From NCBI GenBank assembly GCA_963730305.1, contig CAVSRB010000007.1, forward strand, positions 124,001 to 188,000: a stretch of 64,000 nt of DNA. Direction: 5' to 3'. The position numbers and the translations under genes are program-made. The stretch comes from CAMYMQ01 sp963730305. GTDB taxonomy: Bacteria; Pseudomonadota; Alphaproteobacteria; Bin65. Shown one piece after another: positions 18,116 to 29,376 of the stretch. The first letter of the stretch is position 1. Each line of letters opens with the position of its first letter. Below the pieces are notes generated by a model, which searched no databases, was not told where the DNA came from, and saw only the letters and a list, made by a program, of their open reading frames with translations.

Positions 18116-19462
18116 ATGATCCCCCGTTACAGCCGCGCCGGCATGGTCGAGATCTGGGAGCCAGCGACCCGGTTCCGAATCTGGTTCGAGATCGAAGCCC
18201 ACGCCTGCGAAGCGCTCGAAGCCCTGGGCGTCGTCCCGGCCGGAACGGCGAAGACGGTGTGGGACAAGGGCGACCGGCCCTACGACGACGCCCGCATCAC
18301 GCGGATCGACGAGATCGAGCGCGAGGTCAAGCACGACGTCATCGCCTTCCTGACCGAGCTGGCCGAGCAGGTCGGCCCCGCCGCCCGCTTCGTCCACCAG
18401 GGCATGACCTCGTCGGACGTGCTCGATACCTGCCTCGCCGTCCAGCTCTCCCGCGCCGCCGACATCCTGCTCGAGGACATCGACGCCGTCGCCGCTGCGC
18501 TGAAACGCCGCGCCTACGAACACAAGACGACGCCGACGATCGGGCGCAGCCACGGCATCCACGCCGAGCCGACCACCTTCGGCGTCAAGCTCGCCGGCCA
18601 CTACGCCGAGTTCGAGCGCTGCCGCCGGCGGCTCGAAGCCGCCCGCGCCGAGATCGCGACCTGCAGCATCTCCGGCGCGGTCGGCACCTTCGCCAACATC
18701 GATCCCGCGGTCGAGGCCCACGTCGCCGAGAAGCTCGGCCTCGAACCGGAGCCGGTCGCGACCCAGGTGATCCCGCGCGACCGCCACGCCGCCTTCTTCG
18801 CGGCGCTGGGCGTGATCGCCGGCGCCGTCGAGCGGCTGGCGACCGAGATCCGCCACCTCCAGCGCACCGAGGTGCGCGAGGCCGAGGAGTTCTTCTCCGC
18901 GGGCCAGAAGGGCTCGTCGGCGATGCCGCACAAGCGCAACCCGGTGCTGACCGAGAACCTGACCGGCCTCGCCCGCCTGGTCCGCTCGGCGGTGATCCCG
19001 GCCCTGGAGAACGCCGCGCTGTGGCACGAGCGCGACATCTCGCATTCCTCGGTCGAGCGGATGATCGGTCCCGACGCGACGGTCACGCTCGATTTCGCCC
19101 TGCACCGGCTGGCCGGCGTCGTCGACAAGCTGGTGGTCTATCCCGAGGGCATGGCGCGCAACCTCGACCTGCTCGGCGGGCTGCACAACTCGCAGCGGAT
19201 CCTGCTGGCGCTGACCCAGGGCGGCATGAGCCGAGAGGATGCCTACCGCGCGGTCCAGCGTAATGCGATGGAGGCCTGGAAGAGCGGCGGCTCGTTCCTC
19301 GACCTGCTGGCGGACGACGCCGAGGTCACCCGCCACGTCTCCCGCGAAGCGCTTTCGGAACTGTTCGACCTGGGCTACCACTTGAAACATGTCGACACCA
19401 TCTTCGGCCGGGTATTCGGGGACGAAGCGGAAGTGGTGCCGGTCCGGCGGTCGCGCGGGTGA
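18116..19462 (+). CDS. purB: Adenylosuccinate lyase
   Basis: 448 residues; catalyses two fumarate-releasing steps of purine synthesis (SAICAR to AICAR, and adenylosuccinate to AMP). The superfamily signature GSSAMPHKRNP with the flexible catalytic serine loop is intact. The catalytic His regions are HQGMTSSDVLDT and RSHGIHAEPTTFG. The protein is of the 430-450 residue type. The ATG at 18116 (MIPRYSRAGM) is the family-typical start. It sits apart from the purC-L operon 3.3 kb downstream on the same strand. Confidence 0.96.
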   Translation: MIPRYSRAGMVEIWEPATRFRIWFEIEAHACEALEALGVVPAGTAKTVWDKGDRPYDDARITRIDEIEREVKHDVIAFLTELAEQVGPAARFVHQGMTSSDVLDTCLAVQLSRAADILLEDIDAVAAALKRRAYEHKTTPTIGRSHGIHAEPTTFGVKLAGHYAEFERCRRRLEAARAEIATCSISGAVGTFANIDPAVEAHVAEKLGLEPEPVATQVIPRDRHAAFFAALGVIAGAVERLATEIRHLQRTEVREAEEFFSAGQKGSSAMPHKRNPVLTENLTGLARLVRSAVIPALENAALWHERDISHSSVERMIGPDATVTLDFALHRLAGVVDKLVVYPEGMARNLDLLGGLHNSQRILLALTQGGMSREDAYRAVQRNAMEAWKSGGSFLDLLADDAEVTRHVSREALSELFDLGYHLKHVDTIFGRVFGDEAEVVPVRRSRG

Positions 19463-19535
19463 TCGCGGCCAACGCAGCAATCAGTGACGTGGCGTCGGGG
19501 AACGCCGTCGTTCCGACAACGCATGATGAGGTGTC

Positions 19536-21332
19536 ATGATACGTCCACGTAGCTTCCTTCGCGCAGCGTCGACGGCCGCGCTGGCGGGCCCGATCGTTCT
19601 CGCGACCCTGACGCCGGCCTTCGGCCAGAAGATCGACGCCGCCCGGCTGGCGCAGGAACGCGCCGCCCACATCCGCGACATGATTCAGTTCATCGCCCTC
19701 GGCGTGCGCCGCGGCGGCGCGCTCAGCGTCGGCAAGATCGAGGCGTCGGCGGACCGCAGCGTGATCCGCATCCACAACCTGGTGATGGTGCTGCGCCGTT
19801 ACCCGCTGGTCTTCTCGATCCGGCTGATCGACATCCACGACTTCGACCGCCGGCACCTGGTGCCGCACAAGATGAAGGTCGCCGCCTACGACTTCGAGGC
19901 CGAGATGGGCACGATCCCGCAGATCCTGCGGGGCCTGATGCTCGCGCTCGGCGTCCGCCACACCCGCGGCAGCCTCGACCTCGACTATGCCTACAACCCC
20001 CGCACCTCGGCCTTTGCGCTCGATACGCTCAAGCTGCAATGGTCGGACTACGCCGCCGCCAAGCTGAGCGGCAACTTCGCGAACGTGCCCAACCCGAACA
20101 CCGTCATCGGCCTGGCGACCTCGCCCGGATCGGCGACGGCCCGGCTGGAGGCGATCCGGATCAAGGACTGGCGCCTGACCGTCTTCAACAAGGCGGCGCA
20201 GGACGTGTTCTTCAAGTCCGCGGCCTTCATCCGCAAGGAGGACTACGACACCTTCAAGACCAAGACGCTGGCGCTGCTGGCCAACCGCGCCAAGAAGGCG
20301 TCGACCCGGCTGGAGCGCGATTTCTGGGAGGCCGCGCGCACGGTGATCTCGGGCACCTCGATCGCCACCGCCACCGGCGTCGCCTCCCGCGGGGTGCCGA
20401 TCAGCGCGGTGCAGGCGCTGAAGAGCACCAAGCAGGGCGAGAAGCTGTTCCGGATCCGCTTCGACGCCAAGACGGTCTCGGCCGCGACGATCGACAAGGA
20501 GATGCCGGACCCCAAGCTCGCGCCGTGGAACGCCAAGGCCATGACGATGACCAACCCGCCGGCGCACGAGTGTGACCGGGTCGCCGCCTCGCCCGACGAC
20601 GCCAAGCGCAAGGCCGCGCCGGTCACCGACGGCGCCTTCGACCGCATCGTCGCGCTGGCCGCCTGCAAGCGGGCGGTGATGGAATATCCGGTCGCCGCCC
20701 GGTTCCAGTTCCAGTACGGCCGCGCCCTGGAGGCCGCCGAACATCGCAGCTTGGCCCGCCGGTACCTGCGCAAGGCTTCGGATGCGGGCTACGCCGCCGC
20801 GACCTTGGACCTGGGGCGGAGCTACGTCGGCCCATTCACCAGCGCCCCCGATCCGGCCCAGGCGCTGACCCTCTACCGCAAGGCCGAGCAGCAAGGCTCC
20901 AAGGCGGCCAAGCTGGAGGTCGCCCGCGCCTACCTGTTCGGCCAGGGCGTCGAGAAGGACGTCGAGCCGGCGAAGAAGGTCGTTGGCGACGACGCCCTCG
21001 CCAACCGGCCGCTCGGCAAAGCGCTGCTCGCCGACATGTACTGGAACGGCTGGGGCGAGGACCGCGACCGCAAGCGCGCGCTCGCCCTCTACGAGGATGC
21101 GGCGGAGGGCGGCCTGCTCCGCGCCCAGATGCGGCTGGTCGAGATCTACGGCAGCGGCAGCCAGGGCGTGAAGGCGGACCCCGCGAAGGCCTATTTCTGG
21201 CTGCGCGTGCTCGCCCGTCAGGGGCTCAAGAGCTTCGTCCAGAAGCAGTCGGCCGTCATCCACAAGCTCGACCACGATTCCCGCAAGCGGATCGACAAGC
21301 AGGTCCACGACTGGCTGCCGCGCGGCGCCTGA
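19536..21332 (+). CDS. Secreted Sel1-repeat protein
   Basis: 598 residues. A signal peptide (about 1-30, ending TPAFGQ) is followed by a roughly 350-residue unique domain with no recognised family. The C-terminal half has several Sel1-like helical repeats (about 395-575), e.g. ALTLYRKAEQQGSKAAKLEV and ALALYEDAAEGGLLRAQMRL. Sel1 repeats usually mediate protein contacts in envelope or secretion functions. The unique domain is predicted periplasmic. It is transcribed alone, 73 bp after purB. Confidence 0.8.
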   Translation: MIRPRSFLRAASTAALAGPIVLATLTPAFGQKIDAARLAQERAAHIRDMIQFIALGVRRGGALSVGKIEASADRSVIRIHNLVMVLRRYPLVFSIRLIDIHDFDRRHLVPHKMKVAAYDFEAEMGTIPQILRGLMLALGVRHTRGSLDLDYAYNPRTSAFALDTLKLQWSDYAAAKLSGNFANVPNPNTVIGLATSPGSATARLEAIRIKDWRLTVFNKAAQDVFFKSAAFIRKEDYDTFKTKTLALLANRAKKASTRLERDFWEAARTVISGTSIATATGVASRGVPISAVQALKSTKQGEKLFRIRFDAKTVSAATIDKEMPDPKLAPWNAKAMTMTNPPAHECDRVAASPDDAKRKAAPVTDGAFDRIVALAACKRAVMEYPVAARFQFQYGRALEAAEHRSLARRYLRKASDAGYAAATLDLGRSYVGPFTSAPDPAQALTLYRKAEQQGSKAAKLEVARAYLFGQGVEKDVEPAKKVVGDDALANRPLGKALLADMYWNGWGEDRDRKRALALYEDAAEGGLLRAQMRLVEIYGSGSQGVKADPAKAYFWLRVLARQGLKSFVQKQSAVIHKLDHDSRKRIDKQVHDWLPRGA

Positions 21333-21370
21333 GCCGCCGCCCCGCGCCAACGGCCCGCACGCCAAAGCGC

Positions 21371-21393
21371 CGCCCGGTCGCGGAGACCGGGCG
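21371..21393. terminator. Hairpin between convergent genes
   Basis: CGCCCGGTC and GACCGGGCG form a perfect 9-bp stem around GCGGA. It lies 38 bp past the Sel1 gene stop and 100 bp past the DUF1476 stop read from the other side. No T run follows on either strand, so it may act with Rho or only as an RNA 3-prime end. Confidence 0.45.
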
Positions 21394-21492
21394 GGCGTGC
21401 TCGGACAACGTTCGGCTGCCTGGAGAAAAAGCACCGGGAAGGAAAAGGACCGGGCGGCGAAGCGCACCCCGCCACGCGAGACGACGGCGGCG

Positions 21493-21822
21493 TCAGTCCT
21501 TGATTTCGGTGAGCACCTGCTCCTTCGCCGTCACCATCAGCTCGTCCATCTGGCGGCGGATCTGGTGCTCGCTCTTGTCGACGCCCTTGGCGGTCAGGTC
21601 GGCGAGCACCTTGCGCAGCACGTCGTCGTCGCCCGGCTCCTCGAAGTCGGACTGGACGACCTCGCGGGCATAGGCGTCGGCGTCGGCGCCGGTCAGGCCC
21701 ATCAGCCCCGCAGCCCAGACGCCGAGCAGCTTGTTGCGGCGCGCCTCGGCTTTGAACTGCAGCTCCTGATCGTGCTTGTACTTGTCCTCGAATGCCTTTT
21801 CGCGGTCGTTGAAACTGGCCAT
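21493..21822 (-). CDS. DUF1476 protein, F1-ATPase inhibitor zeta-like
   Basis: 109 residues, all helical. The N terminus MASFNDREKAFEDKYKHDQE is the conserved opening of the DUF1476 family, and RRNKLLGVWAAGLMGLTG the central block. In Paracoccus denitrificans the family member is the zeta subunit that blocks F1-ATPase rotation through its N terminus. Related proteins occur across alphaproteobacteria with variable inhibitory strength. Function here is inferred from the family. It is divergent from the NRDE gene with 89 bp between. Confidence 0.9.
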   Translation of the reverse strand: MASFNDREKAFEDKYKHDQELQFKAEARRNKLLGVWAAGLMGLTGADADAYAREVVQSDFEEPGDDDVLRKVLADLTAKGVDKSEHQIRRQMDELMVTAKEQVLTEIKD

Positions 21823-21911
21823 CGAAACTCCGGTTCGTGCCTGGTGATGGGTCGAATTCGGCTCGGCGACCTATATAGCGATCCAACCGGCAAAGTGGTA
21901 TCGAAACTTCG

Positions 21912-22688
21912 ATGTGTACCCTGGTCATCCTGCACCGGCCGACCGACGCCTGGCCCGTCATCCTGGGCGCCAACCGCGACGAGATGATCGGGCGGCGCTG
22001 GCGTCCACCGGCCCGGCACTGGCCGGACCGGCCCGGCGTCGTCGCCGGGCTCGACGAGCAGGCCGGCGGGAGCTGGCTCGGCCTCAACGACGACGGCGTC
22101 GTCGCCGCCATCCTCAACCGCCAGGGCAGCCTGGGGCCCGCCGCGGACAAGCGCTCGCGCGGCGAGCTGGTCCTCCAGGCGCTCGATCACCCCACCGCCG
22201 AGGCGGCCGCGACCGCGATCGCCGCCATCGACGCCCTCGCCTACCGCCCGTTCAACCTGGTCGTCGCCGACCGCCACGGCGCGGTCTGGCTGCGCAACGA
22301 GGCCGAGCGCGGCGCCGGCACGGTCGAGCGCCATCCGGTGCCGGCCGGCGTGTCGCTGCTCACCGAGCGCGAGCTCAACGATACCGCGTCGCCCCGCATC
22401 GCCCGCTACCTGGAGCCGTTCCGCGCCGCCGAGGCGCCCGACCCGGCGCGCGGCGACTGGTCGGCGTGGCGGGCGCTGCTCGCCGACCGCGACGGCGCCA
22501 CCGACGCCGGTCCGGGCGGGACCATGACCATCGAGACCGACTTCGGCTTCGGCACGACCTCGAGCTCGCTGATCGCGCTCCCGGCCGCGCCGGCGGCCGG
22601 CCACGGCCCCGTCTGGCTGTTTGCGGCGGGCCGCCCCGACCGGACCGACTTCGCGCCGGTCGCGATCTCCGCCCCTGCGGTGGCGTAG
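21912..22688 (+). CDS. NRDE/TANGO2 family protein
   Basis: 258 residues. It begins MCTLVI, with Cys2 as in N-terminal nucleophile-like TANGO2 members. The name-giving motif NRDE is in GANRDEMIGR, followed by GGSWLGLNDDGVVAAILNR. TANGO2 homologues in animals are linked to heme and lipid handling; the bacterial role is unknown. No signal peptide. It precedes purC by 121 bp on the same strand but probably does not belong to that operon, since a promoter-like patch (around 22692-22725) lies between. Confidence 0.85.
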   Translation: MCTLVILHRPTDAWPVILGANRDEMIGRRWRPPARHWPDRPGVVAGLDEQAGGSWLGLNDDGVVAAILNRQGSLGPAADKRSRGELVLQALDHPTAEAAATAIAAIDALAYRPFNLVVADRHGAVWLRNEAERGAGTVERHPVPAGVSLLTERELNDTASPRIARYLEPFRAAEAPDPARGDWSAWRALLADRDGATDAGPGGTMTIETDFGFGTTSSSLIALPAAPAAGHGPVWLFAAGRPDRTDFAPVAISAPAVA

Positions 22689-22809
22689 CGCGTTGTTTCG
22701 CCATCCGTTCGTTGCTATATGAACGCATTCTTCGTTGCGGCAGGAACGGCAACGGCGCTGCGGCGGCCGGGTTCCGGCCGTTGCGACCCATCAGGGGTTC
22801 AATCCTCCC

Positions 22810-23577
22810 ATGGCTAGACGCAGACGGATTTACGAGGGCAAGGCGAAGGTCCTGTTCGAAGGTCCCGAGCCCGGCACGATCGTCCAGTATTTCAAGGACG
22901 ACGCGACCGCGTTCAATGCCCAGAAGAAGGGCGTGATCAGCGGCAAGGGCGTCCTCAACAACCGCATCTCCGAGTACATCATGCTCAAGCTCGGCGAGAT
23001 CGGCATCGCGACCCACTTCGTGCGCCGGCTCAACATGCGCGAGCAGTTGGTCCACGAGGTCGAGATCATCCCGATCGAGGTGGTGGTGCGAAACGTCGCC
23101 GCGGGCTCGATCTCCAAGCGGCTGGGCATCGACGAAGGCGTGCCCCTGCCCCGCTCGATCGTCGAGTTCTACTACAAGAACGACGCGCTCCAGGACCCGA
23201 TGGTGTCGGAGGAGCACATCACCGCCTTCGGCTGGGCCACGCCCCAGGACATCGACGACATCATCGCGCTGGCGCTGCGGGTCAACGATTTCCTCGCCGG
23301 GCTGTTCCTCGGCGTCGGCATCCGGCTGGTCGACTTCAAGCTCGAGTTCGGCCGCTGGTACGACGACCACGACAACATGCGCATCGTCGTCGCCGACGAG
23401 ATCACGCCCGATTCCTGCCGGCTGTGGGACATCAAGACCAACGAGAAGCTGGACAAGGACCGCTTCCGCCGCGACATGGGCGGGGTCGAGGAGGCCTATC
23501 AGGAGGTCGCCCGCCGGCTCGGCATCCTGCCCGAGGCCGGACCGCAGGACCTCAAGGGCACCAAGAGCATCAACTGA
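22810..23577 (+). CDS. purC: Phosphoribosylaminoimidazole-succinocarboxamide (SAICAR) synthase
   Basis: 255 residues; joins aspartate to CAIR using ATP. The start RRRRIYEGKAKVLFEGPEPG and the ATP/substrate blocks KLEFGR and IVVADEITPDSCRLWD are intact. It is the first gene of the purine cluster purC-purS-(NrtS-like)-purQ-(rhomboid)-purL-bolA-grxD. A leader of about 120 bp precedes it; I see no PurR-type or purine-riboswitch fold that I could support. Confidence 0.96.
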   Translation: MARRRRIYEGKAKVLFEGPEPGTIVQYFKDDATAFNAQKKGVISGKGVLNNRISEYIMLKLGEIGIATHFVRRLNMREQLVHEVEIIPIEVVVRNVAAGSISKRLGIDEGVPLPRSIVEFYYKNDALQDPMVSEEHITAFGWATPQDIDDIIALALRVNDFLAGLFLGVGIRLVDFKLEFGRWYDDHDNMRIVVADEITPDSCRLWDIKTNEKLDKDRFRRDMGGVEEAYQEVARRLGILPEAGPQDLKGTKSIN

Positions 23578-23600
23578 CCGGGACGCGAAGCGACGCACGC

Positions 23601-23855
23601 ATGAAGGCCAAGGTCCACGTCACGCTGAAACAGGGCGTTCTCGATCCGCAGGGCAAGGCGATCGGCCACGCGCTGGCCGCGCTCGGCTTCGATGGCATCG
23701 AGGACGTGCGCCAGGGCAAGTATATCGAGATCGAGCTGGCCGAGCCCGACGCCGCCACGGCCCGGGCCAAGGTCGAGGACATGTGCCGGAAGCTGCTGGC
23801 CAACATGGTCATCGAGAACTACACGGTCGACATCACGGACCCGGCGACGGGATGA
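23601..23855 (+). CDS. purS: Phosphoribosylformylglycinamidine synthase subunit PurS
   Basis: 84 residues, normal for PurS, which bridges PurQ and PurL in the small-type FGAM synthase complex. Conserved blocks: VTLKQGVLDPQGKAI, GFDGIEDVRQGKYIEI and KLLANMVIENY. It starts 23 bp after purC. Its stop overlaps the start of the next gene (ATGA at 23852), indicating translational coupling. Confidence 0.95.
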   Translation: MKAKVHVTLKQGVLDPQGKAIGHALAALGFDGIEDVRQGKYIEIELAEPDAATARAKVEDMCRKLLANMVIENYTVDITDPATG

Positions 23856-24124
23856 GCGGCCGCGCCGACAGGGCTGTCACGGTCGCCGGTCGGCCCCGCC
23901 TGGTCGATATCGTCTTCGAACGGGGCATCGTGCGGCGCGCCACGTTCACCGGGCTGGTCGTCGGCACCATCCTCAACCTGATCGCCCAGGGCGACTTCCT
24001 GATCCGGGGCGAGGCCATCACCTTGTGGAAGATCGCCCTGACCTACTGCGTGCCCTATTGCGTCGCCACCTACGGCGCGGTGTCCGCGCGCATCGAGTTC
24101 TATCGGCGGAGCGACTGGCAATGA
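23852..24124 (+). CDS. Small membrane protein, NrtS-like
   Basis: 90 residues with two hydrophobic segments: about 35-52 (TGLVVGTILNLIAQGDFLI) and 59-80 (LWKIALTYCVPYCVATYGAV). The pattern VVGTILNLIxQGD...KIALTYxVPYCVxTYGAV is what I recall of the NrtS group of small proteins, of which two together form a nitrate/nitrite transporter in some cyanobacteria. The transport role here is unproven. It overlaps purS upstream and purQ downstream by ATGA on both sides, so it is translated as part of the purine operon. Confidence 0.75.
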   Translation: MSGRADRAVTVAGRPRLVDIVFERGIVRRATFTGLVVGTILNLIAQGDFLIRGEAITLWKIALTYCVPYCVATYGAVSARIEFYRRSDWQ

Positions 24125-24810
24125 AGGCGGCGATCATCGTCTTTCCGGGGACCAACCGCGAGCGCGACATCGCCGACGCGCTGACCCTGGCGATGGGGGC
24201 GCCGCCGCTGCGCGTCTGGCACGGCGACGCCGACATGCCCAAGGTCGACCTGATCGTGGTGCCGGGCGGCTTCTCCTACGGCGACTACCTGCGCTCCGGC
24301 GCGATGGCCGCCCATTCCCCGGTCATGCGCGAGGTCGTCGCCCGGGCGAAGCAGGGCGTCGCCGTCCTCGGCGTGTGCAACGGCTTCCAGATCCTGACCG
24401 AGACCGGCCTGCTGCCGGGCGTGCTGATGCGCAACGCGACGCTCAAGTTCATCTGCCGCGACGTGCACCTGGCGGTCGAATCGAGCCAGACCATCTTCAC
24501 CAACGGATACGAAGGCGGCCAGGTGATCCGGGTGCCGGTGGCCCATTTCGACGGCAACTATTTCGCCGACGACGATACGCTCGACCGGCTCGAAGGCGAG
24601 GGCCGGGTCGCCTTCCGCTACTGCACCCCCGAGGGCGCGGTGACGGACAACGGCAACCCCAACGGCTCGATCCGTAACATCGCCGGTATCTACAACGAGT
24701 CCAAGACGATCCTCGGCATGATGCCGCATCCGGAGAATGCCATCCGCGCCGCGCAGGGCGGCGACGACGGCAAGGCTCTGTTTGAAGGACTGACGGCGGC
24801 GTTGGCGTGA
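24121..24810 (+). CDS. purQ: Phosphoribosylformylglycinamidine synthase, glutaminase subunit PurQ
   Basis: 229 residues. A class I glutamine amidotransferase triad is visible: Cys86 in VLGVCNGFQ, and His203 with Glu205 in MMPHPEN. It supplies ammonia to PurL. It starts within the stop of the NrtS-like gene (ATGA at 24121) and ends within the GTGA start of the rhomboid gene. Confidence 0.97.
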   Translation: MKAAIIVFPGTNRERDIADALTLAMGAPPLRVWHGDADMPKVDLIVVPGGFSYGDYLRSGAMAAHSPVMREVVARAKQGVAVLGVCNGFQILTETGLLPGVLMRNATLKFICRDVHLAVESSQTIFTNGYEGGQVIRVPVAHFDGNYFADDDTLDRLEGEGRVAFRYCTPEGAVTDNGNPNGSIRNIAGIYNESKTILGMMPHPENAIRAAQGGDDGKALFEGLTAALA

Positions 24811-25448
24811 GCCGCGGTGCCCAGCCCTGGCCTTACGCGACCATGGGTCTGGTCGCGATCTGCGTCCTCGTCTACCTGTACGGCCTGTCGCTCTCTGGCG
24901 ACGCGACGATCCGGTTCACCCTCGACTACGCCCTGATCCCGGACCGCCTGTTCAATCCGGACGCGTACGCGCGCTTCACCCAGACGCCCCCGTGGCTGAC
25001 GCTGGTGACGTCGATGTTCCTCCACGCCGGCGAGGTCCATCTGATCGTCAACATGATCGTGCTGGTCTCGTTCGGCATCCTGGTCGAGCGTCTGCTCGGC
25101 GTGCCCAAGTTCCTGCTCCTGTACTTCGTCGCAGGCATCGCCGGCGGCCTGCTCCACGCCTTCGTCGAGCCGGGCTCGCGGGTCCCGGTGGTCGGCGCCA
25201 GCGGCGCGATCTCCGGCGTGCTCGCCGGGGCCTTCATCGCCGACCCCTACCAGAGGATCATCCTGGTCATCGTCCCGATGCCGTTCTGGGTGGCGATGGG
25301 GCTGCTCGTGGTCGCACACATCGTCTTCGTCATCACCGGCTGGGTGCCGGGCGTCGCCTGGTGGGCCCATCTCGGCGGCCTCGCCGCCGGCTCGCTGGTC
25401 TATCTCGCCTTCCGTGGGCCGCGCCTGCGCCGCGGGCCGTTTACATGA
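24807..25448 (+). CDS. Rhomboid family intramembrane serine protease
   Basis: 213 residues with about six transmembrane helices. The catalytic dyad is complete: Ser132 in GASGAISG and His188 in WWAHLGGLAAG. The HxxxN motif (HLIVNM) on the second helix is also present. It should cleave membrane-spanning substrates. It uses a GTG start overlapping the purQ stop (GTGA, 24807-24810), so it is coupled to purine synthesis genes with which it has no known functional link. Confidence 0.9.
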   Translation: MSRGAQPWPYATMGLVAICVLVYLYGLSLSGDATIRFTLDYALIPDRLFNPDAYARFTQTPPWLTLVTSMFLHAGEVHLIVNMIVLVSFGILVERLLGVPKFLLLYFVAGIAGGLLHAFVEPGSRVPVVGASGAISGVLAGAFIADPYQRIILVIVPMPFWVAMGLLVVAHIVFVITGWVPGVAWWAHLGGLAAGSLVYLAFRGPRLRRGPFT

Positions 25449-25501
25449 CCCCATCCGCTCCCTAAAACGCGCTGTTCCCTCCCGCACCTCCACGCACCGC
25501 C

Positions 25502-27727
<2,226 letters not shown>

Positions 27728-27738
27728 GAGGTCTGCCG

Positions 27739-27978
27739 ATGGCGATGGATGCGGGCGAAATCGAGCGCTTGATCAAGGAGGCGCTTCCCGACGCGCGCGT
27801 CACCATCCAGGACCTCCGCGGCGACGGCGATCACTATGCCGCCCACGTCGAATCGTCCGCCTTCGCGGGCAAGACCCGCGTCCAGCAGCACCAGATCGTC
27901 TATGCCGCGCTGCAAGGGCGGATGGGCAACGAATTGCACGCGTTGGCGCTGCAGACCAGCGCGCCGGCCGCCTCCTGA
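27739..27978 (+). CDS. bolA: BolA family protein
   Basis: 79 residues. The BolA fold is indicated by IERLIKEALPDARVTIQDLR, the conserved HYAAHVESSAFAGK loop and the signature RVQQHQIVYAALQGRMG. BolA proteins pair with monothiol glutaredoxins to bind a [2Fe-2S] cluster, and the partner gene follows directly. An AGGAGG site at 27727-27732 serves the ATG at 27739; an in-frame ATG at 27745 is possible. Confidence 0.93.
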   Translation: MAMDAGEIERLIKEALPDARVTIQDLRGDGDHYAAHVESSAFAGKTRVQQHQIVYAALQGRMGNELHALALQTSAPAAS

Positions 27979-28010
27979 CCACAGACACGCAACGCACGGG
28001 GTATTGCGCC

Positions 28011-28343
<333 letters not shown>

Positions 28344-28368
28344 CGCGAACCCGGACGACGCCGTACGA

Positions 28369-28398
28369 CCGGCCCGCCTCCGCGGGCCGGTTTTCGTT
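28369..28398 (+). terminator. Rho-independent terminator after grxD
   Basis: CCGGCCCGC and GCGGGCCGG form a perfect 9-bp stem with loop CTCC, followed by TTTTCGTT. This is the clearest intrinsic terminator in the window and marks the end of the purC-grxD transcription unit. Confidence 0.9.
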
Positions 28399-28435
28399 TG
28401 CCACCGCGGGGCCGCGCCGCCCATAGTTGGGCGCG

Positions 28436-29275
28436 ATGACGGCCCGCTCCTTCCGCTCGGTCACCGACCCGATCGCGCTCCTGGCGAGCGCGGCGCTGAT
28501 CGTCCTCGGCGCCATCATCCTCGCCTCGGACGCGCCGCCGCGGCCGCCGTTTAGGCCGGGCGCGACGGTCGAGACGCTGCCGTCCAACGCCGTCCTGCTG
28601 CACAGCTTCGCCCTGGTCGCGCTCAAGCGCGAGCACGAGGCCGACGCCGATCCCGGCATCGCCAAGTGGCTCGGGCCGATCCGCGTGCGGGTGTCCGATC
28701 CGGCCGGCGCCGACCCGGGCACCCACGCCGCCCTGTGGGCCCATCTGCGCCGGCTGGCGCGCCTGTCCGGCCTGTCGATCCGCCGCGCCCGACCGGGCGA
28801 GCCGGCGAACTACCGCGTCGTGTTCACCGCCATGCGGGAGTTCGCGGACCGCGTCCGCGCGTCGCTCACCGCCAAGAGCCAGGCGGTCGCGTATCAACTG
28901 GTCCGGGCCAACTGCATCGGCATGTTCCAGCAGAGCCTGGAGACCCAGGCGATCATCAGCGCGACGGTGATCATCCCGGTCGACCATGCCCGCGCGCGGG
29001 GCCTATTGCACCGCTGCATCGTCGAGGAGACGACCCAGGTGCTCGGCCTGCCCAACGACGCCAACCTGCCCGTCGCCTCGGTGTTCAACGACGCCAGCCA
29101 CGACCGCGATATCAGCGCCCACGACGAGCTGCTGTTGCGCCTGCTCTATCACCCCTCGCTCCGCCCCGGCATGAAGCGCCGCGCCGCCATGGCCGCCGCC
29201 CGGGCGGCGCTGCCGGCGGTGCGACGCCGGTTCGTCGCCGAGGCCACGAAGCGACCGCTGCCGACGCCGAACTGA
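28436..29275 (+). CDS. DUF2927 domain protein, membrane-anchored
   Basis: 279 residues from the ATG at 28436 (a TTG three codons earlier is also open). One N-terminal hydrophobic segment (about 12-30, IALLASAALIVLGAIIL) acts as anchor or signal. The rest is a soluble domain with IRVRVSDPAG, CIGMFQ and CIVEETTQVLGLPND, the last resembling the zinc-dependent-like HxxxE/EExxQ region of DUF2927 proteins. Function unknown, probably periplasmic. It begins 46 bp after the terminator and so has its own promoter. Confidence 0.8.
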   Translation: MTARSFRSVTDPIALLASAALIVLGAIILASDAPPRPPFRPGATVETLPSNAVLLHSFALVALKREHEADADPGIAKWLGPIRVRVSDPAGADPGTHAALWAHLRRLARLSGLSIRRARPGEPANYRVVFTAMREFADRVRASLTAKSQAVAYQLVRANCIGMFQQSLETQAIISATVIIPVDHARARGLLHRCIVEETTQVLGLPNDANLPVASVFNDASHDRDISAHDELLLRLLYHPSLRPGMKRRAAMAAARAALPAVRRRFVAEATKRPLPTPN

Positions 29276-29376
29276 CCAGCGAAAAACAACGCCCTCGGGG
29301 CGGCCGGATGCGCTATCAACGGGCGGTTCGACTGTCGCCCCCGGGCCGTCCGGGGCGTCCGAGGGGAGTGAAGCGT

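Noticed and set aside
22689..22809. Purine riboswitch upstream of purC
   Set aside because: I could not find the conserved three-way junction loops, and such switches are rare in alphaproteobacteria.
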